In this document: piece by piece, positions 20,670 to 27,328 of the stretch
Layout of the letters: each line of letters opens with the position of its first letter
How positions within the stretch are numbered: the first letter of the stretch is position 1
Made by a program: the position numbers and the translations under genes
Notes under the pieces: model-generated
The model's input: the letters and a program-made list of their open reading frames with translations, nothing else
Databases searched by the model: none
What the model was told of the DNA's origin: nothing
Assembly (NCBI GenBank): GCA_037178675.1
Contig: JAYMGJ010000331.1
Coordinates: forward strand, 1 to 27,328
Source: Scleroderma bovista
Lineage: Eukaryota > Basidiomycota > Agaricomycetes > Boletales > Sclerodermataceae
Direction: 5' to 3'
DNA: 27,328 bases

Positions 20670-23153
20670 ATGGACAAGATTACAACTCAAGAGCTCACAG
20701 GAGCAATCGTTTTCAAGACCACCGCCAATACACCTAGTTGTGCTCGCAATAAGTACCTAGGTTTTATTCTTGATCAAATCTTCTCAGATGCTGCCGCCAT
20801 TGATACCACTCCATTGGACAAGCTGGTTGTGCCACCACACACGATCTCAAAGTTCAACCCTAGTGTCATTGAAATGCACCCCAACTCTCTCGAAATCCCC
20901 CTCTACGACATGTCTGCTGAGAAGTGGAACTGGCCAATACTCAAGGCCACTTCACCAACTTGGGACAGCAAAGGTGGATCACAGGAGAATCACCTCGCCG
21001 CATTTTTTAACGCAATAGCGCTGGCGATGAGGCCAGCTGTCAGAGCTCAGGCTTTGAACCTCGATTTGCAAAAACCCACCATTGCCAAGCAATACTGGTT
21101 AGGTACATATTCCACTCGCCATATGCCTGGCAATGCCGATGGCGCTGGCGCTTACTGTCACAAACTGGATATCATTCTCATTGAAAAAGCAGATACCCCT
21201 ACTGATTCCATCTCATGGATGAGCCCCAAAGTTATCACCGAATGCACCAACCAAGCCTGGAAGCCCTCCATGCCCCTCATGAAAACCCTCCACACCAAAG
21301 CATATCTCATCTTCCTCAATCAACCTTGGAGGTGTTTTGTTCTAGCCTTATCCATTGTGAAAGAGGAAATGCACGTTCACTTCTACAATCGCTCCAGCGG
21401 TTCTGTCTCACCCATCAACATTCAATGTGATCCCAGAGCCTTTGTTGCTGTTCTCGCCACCATCATGTTTAGTTCTCGGCTTGGTATAGGTTTTGACCCC
21501 ACCATTACTGTGAGGCCAGTCCAGCCCTTGTGGGTTTCACGACAAAAGGTTATCTACGAGTCAACTCGTACCAATGTTCCAGATGCCATCCCAGAGGAGT
21601 CGGGTGATGATCATGACCCCAGCTCTCATCCAGAATCAAGCACGTCCACACCCCCAGATTCCCTCCCTAACTATGTCAATGTCATTTTGTCACAATCCAC
21701 TTCACCAACTTTCCTCCTACCTTCCGAGGCGAGTCTCAATACTTCACTCACTGGCTCAGCCCCTGACTCCAACACTCCTGCAGGCCCAATCGGAGAGATC
21801 CGAGTTCGCAGTGTCATATATGAAATATTGGAGGTATTGTTCTCTTCGGTGGGGTTCTTAGGCCAAGGTACTGTGATCTATCTTGCCAGACGCGAGGGGA
21901 GATTGTATATTATCAAGGACCATTGGGTAGAAAACCCATTGCAGGAAGCGAGCATGATGAAACTAATGGAAGGAACTTGTGGGGTGCCCAGGCTTATCAA
22001 TCACTGGGTGGTGGAGGTTTCCCCCGGTGTTGTCAACATCACTTCTTGATATTGTTTGGAGAGGCACCAGACATTCATGAAGGGTATGAGGACACATGTC
22101 CAGATGGTCATGAGCCTGTGTGGGTGCCCTCTCTCAAAATTCAGGACAAAGTATGAATTGGTCAAATGCATCAAGGACGTTCTTATCGGTAGGTGGACAT
22201 CTTTCTCTTGTGAAGACATCCAAGTTAATATACAAATCAGTTCAAAAGGAAGCGGTAGCAAAAGGGATCCTTCATTGTGACGTCAGTCCCTTCAATGTTT
22301 TAATAGATGACTCTGCGGATGAGTTCCAAGGAATGTTGATAGATTGGGAGTTCGCAGTGGAGATCACTGTCCAACAGAAGTATAGCGTTGGCGGTACTGT
22401 GAGTTCTTTTTTTTTTTTTTGGGGGGGGGGATCACAATAACTGACTTGATCCAGGGTACTATTCTGTTTCTTTCAATGTACCTTCTTGGGCAAATTTCAG
22501 ATGCCCTTAAGAAGAATCCTTTGAAGAACAGAAGCGCCTACAAGGAGGACGATGCCACATCTGTGCAACTCCGTGTGCACGCTGATGACGATTTCACTGT
22601 TGAGCATGTGCCTGCGGATGATATAGAATCACTCTTCTACGTCTTCATTTGGATCCTTGTTCTCTATAACGGACCACTTGGACGGGAGCGGGAGGGCTTT
22701 GACTTCGAATCTTCTATACTTGCCCAGTGGAGTGAGCATGCCATTTACAATCTCGAGGTGGCGAAAAACGCGAAGATTGCATTCATTTCTAGTCCCAATG
22801 GCAAAGCACTAGCGGATAACATCTCTCCATACTTCGAAGACCTTCTCCCCCTTGCTGAAAATTGGCAGCAAATCTTCAGGACCAAGTGGAACACTGAGAA
22901 GAGAGTTGACTTTGACTCTCTACTCCAGATAACTAACCAGTTCCTTGAGACGATGACGCTGGAGGACCTTCCTGACATAACAAACGAATGCCTGAGCATG
23001 GAAGCCGAAAAGGAGGCCCTTCGCCTCCCACTTCCTTCCCCACCAGTAAAGGTGGACATGGTTTCTGGAAAGAAGCGGGTCCACGATGACAACATTCACA
23101 GCATGGGTGATGTACCTCTTTCTGTTGTGCACAAACGTCCTAAAGGTAGTTGA
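20670..23153 (+). pseudogene. FunK1-type protein kinase with one in-frame stop
   Basis: Fungal-specific kinase of the FunK1 family, expanded in mushrooms. Exons: about 20670-22188, 22241-22398 and 22455-23153, with introns of 52 and 56 bp; the second contains a T-run and a G-run. The ATG at 20670 is the best start, though the frame is open from 20511. The N-terminal region holds ENHLAAFFNAIALAMRP and the FunK1-like WWSPKV-type site (here ISWMSPKVI). The kinase lobe reads YEILEVLFSSVGFLGQGTVI, then LYIIKDHWVE. A TGA at 22047-22049 precedes YCLERHQTF in the same frame, again where Arg would fit. The catalytic loop HCDVSPFN and metal site LIDWEFAV follow, then YSVGGTGTILFLS and DDIESLFYVFIWIL. 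All key residues survive, so a single nonsense change is the main damage. The nearest neighbour upstream is the Plavaka stop, 166 bp from the ATG. Confidence 0.82.
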
Positions 23154-23277
23154 CCTCAATACGCGTACTCTACATGCTGTGATTTTTTTGTCTTGTTCTA
23201 CGTAAATTCGCTTGTGACTGTGATATTTATGTACCCATGTTGTTACTGTTGTAGTGCCCTCTCCGTCGCCCAATCTC

Positions 23278-25664
23278 ATGGTGCATTCGCCATCGAAGAA
23301 AACCTCAAGAAAATCGAAGTGGCATTGTGAAGATGACAGAGACCCTTCTCAACAGAAAAAACTCAGGGCCAATGCTTCCTCGCTGCCCACCATCGACTCA
23401 AGCTCTGGATCCACACAACCTCGTCGCAGTGGTAGGGCAGGTGCCGGGTCTGGAGGACATACTCACCAATTAGAACGAATTGGCGCTGTGATTGAGTGCC
23501 TGCAGTGTGTGCCGCGGCCTATGACAACTCTTTCCAACGACACTGCCTCAAACTGTCTTGCTCCTTCTCGTCCAAGCAGCAAAGCCCAGAAAAAGGTAGT
23601 GTCTACTTTATACTTCGGAAACCAGCTCATGGATTCATAGTTTCTCTCCCAGAAACTGCCTCAAATTGCTCCAACTTCCTACACCCGCACTGCCCACAAC
23701 GTTGCTTCGTCGGATGATCCTCGTGGTCGAGTCAGTCAGTTTCATCAAGGGAGCACTGTACCTATGCCCCATTTTCACCCTAGGACAACTGGCAAGCGCT
23801 TTGGTTTCCATGACCCAAACCACCTTGTCCCTCCAGGAACAGAGCCCAATCTCCAAGCTTTGAACAATCCGTATGTTGCCGAACAACACGTGAAGGAATG
23901 GCAGTCTGCTGTCCCATGAGCACAATGTTTGGTGTCTCCTGGTTCCTCCGGTGACTTTGATCCCACTCGTCCCACGCCTTGGGATTGTCCCTCTCCAGAT
24001 CTCAAGCACAATATTGACCCTTCCTTACTAGCAATATCCAATAAAGTGGGTCAACACAGCGCAGATGCATGGAATGGTGAGCGCGAGTCGGGTGATGAGA
24101 ACTCAGATGGGTATTATGATGGGAATGAGGAAGGCGGCATTGAAGAGTCAGATGAAGAACCTGTGCCCAATCGTCAGCACGCAACAGGTTTGAGTCCATT
24201 TATCATACATGATCACACCTGACGTTTATATGAAGGCTTCTGATTTGAGGAGGTGGCTACTCAACCAACCAGACATGTACCTCTTCCACCTGAGGACGAC
24301 TTTGAATACTCTCACGACGAGGCAGAGGAAAATGTGCTCGCTCTCTTAAGCGACCACGAGCATGAGGTAATCAATTTGATCCAGATATTTCAGCATCTCA
24401 TGTCCTTCCAGTCTCCTGAAACTCAGGTTGATGATGTTCTAGAGTGCCATCAACAGAAGAATGGGCGTCCCCATGCTCCCCATCCAGCAGAGCTTACTGC
24501 GGTGCAAAATAAATCCACAACCCAGGAAGAAAACAACAATGCTATTGATGACAATCCTGAGCATCAATGCCGTGCACCTCGCCACTCCCGACGAGATCGT
24601 GACCAGCCAGCCCCACCTAATCAAATCGGCCACTATGGACCGGTGTGGAAGGATTGCCTGGAAGAAATGAAGATGGAATGTAGGGCGGTGCATGTGCTCT
24701 CCAATCCCTGGCCTAAATTGAAGATGGACGTGGATTCTCTCACAGACAGCCTCTCCACAGTGGTCATGCAGTGGAATCAATGTGGCATGCGCTTTGAACC
24801 TGGTAAGCAGTTCCTTCGAACATGTTGCTCTATTAATTTATGTTTTAGGCTGCTGGCCAGAGAAGAAGACGGCGATGGTACAAATGGTAAGCATCCTATC
24901 CATACCTGGAACATACTCTGAATTGTATTGCAGCTTTACGAAGACATGTCAACCTGGTGTTCCGAAATGAAAAAAGCAGCTATCAGCTCTTCCCCCTTAT
25001 ACAAGCTCAAACCCGCTCCGGAGGTTGAGTGCGATGATCGTGTTGCATTTGCCCAGGACACCGCCACTGCCCTGCTCGATCGATCCATGTTTCTTAGGGA
25101 TGGTTTAGATGAGAACATACATTCTTGTCTTGAATTATTACCCGTCTGATGAGAAATGTAGGGTAAAACACGAAATTTCACTCACCCTGCCCTCAAGGAT
25201 GTGATAACCAAATTTTTTTACACCGGCTCTTATCGTATCACCCATCAACATCCTGACATCTTCCGATCTCATGTCCCTAATACGTGTCTTGCAGCAACCT
25301 GTGCAGCAGTATCCGTTTGGGTTCGTCTGCATTACAAATGTATCTGACATCATTTGCTAAACAGATCAACTGTGTACTGGATGGTTATGTGAGGAATGGT
25401 ACTGGAAAGAGGTTCCCGAAATTCTCGGCAAAGACGTATGCGTCAATATACAATGCTCTGCTTTCGCTGATCAAAGAAACATTGAGGGACGCTTACCATG
25501 GCCCTCGTCTTAATGACTGGCTTGCCTGCTGGGCACGAGAAGGCTGGTAGGTTATCCTTATGGACCTTTTATGTGTGATGTTTTGACAAATTTTCAGGGC
25601 GACTTTACAGCAAATTGATACTTTGATTGAAAGGCATGACTATCTTCAAATATCTTTGGATTGA
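23278..25664 (+). pseudogene. DUF6532-domain protein, damaged
   Basis: Mushroom-specific hypothetical protein. Exons: 23278-23595, 23641-24187, about 24236-24802, 24849-24886, 24934-25116, 25162-25308, 25365-25546 and 25598-25664. The N-terminus is basic and disordered with PRRSGRAGAGSGGHTHQLE, a motif typical of these proteins; a long acidic linker follows. The C-terminal DUF6532 part reads DRSMFLRDGLDEN, GKTRNFTHPALKDVITKFFY, TGSYRITHQHPDIF, GYVRNGTGKRFPKFSAKTY and DWLACWAREGW, ending ERHDYLQISLD. Damage: TGA at 23917-23919 (CGA expected), a possible TGA at 24241, and a broken splice donor at 25117 (AT for GT). The role is unknown; DUF6532 proteins often lie near transposon-type genes. It starts 125 bp after the FunK1 stop on the same strand. 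Confidence 0.75.
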
Positions 25665-25984
25665 TGTAGTAGTACTACTAGTATCCTGTCATATTGCATA
25701 TTCCTGTTTTTGCTGTAAAGCCATTTACAATTCTATCCTTTTTGGTCAACTATAGTGAGATGTCTGGGAGTCCTAGTAGTGGTATGTGCAAGATGCACAG
25801 TAATTCATATCCTGTACATGTACATACTAATCTAGTGGTCTGTGATGAACTGTACAGAAAGCCACAGAAGTTCACAGTCTGTGTCTATCTGGGCAGAGCC
25901 ATCCAGAATGGACTATCCTGGGAATTCTGTGGCTCTGTGTGGCACTGTCCAGAACTGTCCAGAACAAAGTGATTTGCTGATGCA
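25665..25984. other. Gene-free stretch between DUF6532 gene and RNase H fragment
   Basis: AT-rich, CpG-poor sequence with no supported gene. It contains the inverted words AGCCACAGAA (25860s) and TTCTGTGGCT (25920s) and a repeated CCAGAACTGTCCAGAAC. The origin is not recognised. Confidence 0.4.
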
Positions 25985-26508
25985 TCGTCTAGTGAGAGTG
26001 TCCGGCTTGGCACCGAGTTTTCCAGGACAGAAACAAATGACAAGATTAAATTGTGAGAGAAATTCAGACCACCGGGCTTGCCAGTGGGACAGTACTTTTG
26101 AGGTGGAGAAATACTCAAGGTTTTTGCAGTCCATGATGATGTCTATGGGAGAGGTGGAGCCTTCTAGGTAGTGGCACCAATTCCAGAAGGCCTTGAAGAT
26201 GGCAAGGAGTTCCTTATCGTGGGTGTCATAGTTCAACTCCAGAGCAGTCAAGGTCCAGGAGTAGTATGTGACCGGACAAATCTCTCCATCGGCACAAGTA
26301 ATAGACAAGATGCCAGCAACAGCATAGTCGGAGGTGTCAGTTTCCATGATGATAGGGGTGTCCAGAATAAAATGAGTGAGGATGGGCATGGTGGTGAAGG
26401 CATGTTTGAGAACGTTGAAAGAATGTTGACAGTCCTCAGAGAAGTTCCAAGGAGCATCTTTCCAGGTGAGCTGGGTAAGAGGGACCACAATGTCAGAGTA
26501 GTTGAGTA
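25985..26508 (-). pseudogene. Chromovirus reverse transcriptase end and RNase H fragment
   Basis: The minus strand reads ILNYSDIVVPLTQLT (thumb of the gypsy reverse transcriptase), WKDAPWNFSEDCQHSFNVLK, then RNase H. The catalytic acidic residues are in METDTSDYAVAGILS, ALELNYDTHDKELLAIFKAF, IDIIMDCKNLEYF and GKLGAKPDTLTRR. The frame is open with no stop, but the fragment has neither the polymerase core nor an integrase. On the right it is cut by a TAA-flanked terminus (26512); on the left it ends just after TRR at about 25985. It could be the missing upstream part of the chromovirus whose integrase ends at 18845, with 7.1 kb of other DNA in between. Confidence 0.85.
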
Positions 26509-26511
26509 TAA

Positions 26512-27328
26512 GGCCTGGTTTGGATACCAATTCGAAAAGAAAAAAAGAAAAAAACAACAGTCACATGACCCTGGCATGTGATGATGACAAATGTGTGTGA
26601 CTAGGTGGTACTACAGTCTTCCTATCACCCACCATCACTATGTCAAGCACCTCCTCTGATCACTCTCTGCGCTCAAAAGGAGCTATTGACCCTAAAGAAC
26701 TGGCATCTGCAGAAAAATCCAGTCAGAGGAAGACACAAGCAAAATGGACAGAAGATGAAGAACTTTCCTTGGTCCTTTTCTTACAGAAGCATGCGCCTGC
26801 CGCTGGCGATGGACTCAACTTTTCCAAGAAACACTTCAATGCTGTAGCTCAGCACCTAAAGGAGAGTTTTGATAATCAGTCTGGTGGCGAGAAGAATGCC
26901 AATGCATGCCAATGGAAGTGGGGTGGGGTATGTATATCTTATCTACGCACAATCTTAGGACCTACCGCTAAAATATCACAGCTAAGGGAGGAGTACTTTG
27001 CGGTGATAGACCTCAAGAATGCCTCTGGATTTTCTTGGAGCGATACTAATGGAGCCGGTATGGAGAAATCAGATCCCATATGGAAAGATTATGTGAAGGT
27101 ATGTCATTACTTTGCCACTTGAAAATGACATTCATTCTAGCTGCGATGTAGGCGCACAACCATGCAAGACGTTTCAGAGACAAAGGTTTCCACCTATTCG
27201 ATATCATGGAGAGAATGATGCCGTCAAAAGGCAAGGGTGGACACGTATTCCATCCTGGCAACAGGCGCCCCAAGACGGCAACTCAAAGCAGTCCTATGGC
27301 TGTGGAAAATTCCCCTGTAGCTCAGGGC
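26512..27328 (+). mobile_element. Probable left end of a PIF/Harbinger transposon (continues off right edge)
   Basis: The chromovirus reading frame is interrupted at TAA (26509-26511) by GGCCTGGTTTGGATACC. PIF/Harbinger elements duplicate TWA/TAA targets and commonly start with G-rich termini of this look. They carry two genes, one of which is a Myb/SANT-like protein, and exactly such a gene starts 128 bp inside. The other end and the DDE transposase would be outside the window, so the call is partial. Confidence 0.5.
26640..27328 (+). CDS. Myb/SANT-like DNA-binding protein, partial at right edge
   Basis: Begins at ATG 26640 (MSSTSSDHSLRSKG). Exons 26640-26927, 26982-27098 and 27152 onward; introns of 54 and 53 bp with GTATGT donors, phases all zero. 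The SANT-like trihelix has KWTEDEELSLVLFLQKH, FSKKHFNAVAQHLKE and CQWKWGG; then LREEYFAVIDLKNASGFSWS, DPIWKDYVK, and after the second intron RRFRDKGFHLFDIMERMMPS and GGHVFHPGN. This is the domain order of the Myb/SANT-like proteins of Agaricomycetes, which accompany PIF/Harbinger transposases and help target DNA ends or enter the nucleus. No stop is seen. CpG reappears in this gene after the depleted stretch to its left. The C-terminus is cut by the window edge. Confidence 0.8.

Noticed and set aside
22189..22240. Apparent frameshift in the FunK1 kinase
   Set aside because: A 52-bp intron (GTAGGT donor, ATCAG acceptor) restores the frame and yields the family sequence before HCDVSPFN.

Overview
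The window is genomic DNA of a filamentous basidiomycete, almost certainly an Agaricomycete. Supporting signs are GT-AG introns of about 45-60 bp inside every reconstructable gene, and gene families typical of that class: Plavaka transposases, a NACHT-WD40 NLR-like receptor, a FunK1 kinase, a DUF6532 protein and chromovirus retrotransposons. All family names rest on recognising conserved motifs by eye; no search was run.

Layout. 44-1288 (-): middle part of a Plavaka transposase running off the left edge. 1938-6970 (+): the one large gene that looks intact, a NACHT-14xWD40 receptor of about 1,550 residues. 7544-18845: a stack of nested transposons. From the left it holds a 193-bp LTR beside a gag zinc-knuckle fragment (-); a very long LTR (8179-11746, -) containing a younger solo LTR (9565-10832) with perfect 5-bp target duplications; a copia protease fragment (+); and the 3' end of a Ty3/gypsy chromovirus (-). 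The chromovirus LTR is split by a Tc1/mariner element, and its integrase is split by a second copy of the long LTR (16383-18469). 18846-25664 (+): the 3' half of another Plavaka transposase, a FunK1 kinase with one stop codon, and a DUF6532 gene, head to tail. 25985-26508 (-): a chromovirus RNase H fragment. 26512 to the right edge (+): probable left end of a PIF/Harbinger element with a Myb/SANT-like gene.

Two themes link the parts. First, CpG dinucleotides nearly vanish from about 4269 to 18845, including the whole WD40 half of the receptor gene, and return abruptly at 18846. Most premature stops in the broken genes are TGA where the family has arginine (CGA), the expected mark of methyl-CpG deamination. 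Second, the chromovirus carries, between its pol stop and its polypurine tract, an antisense gene for a coiled-coil protein with a Zn2Cys6-like cysteine cluster. With the WD40 receptor and the Plavaka-FunK1-DUF6532 run, this is the most interesting content.
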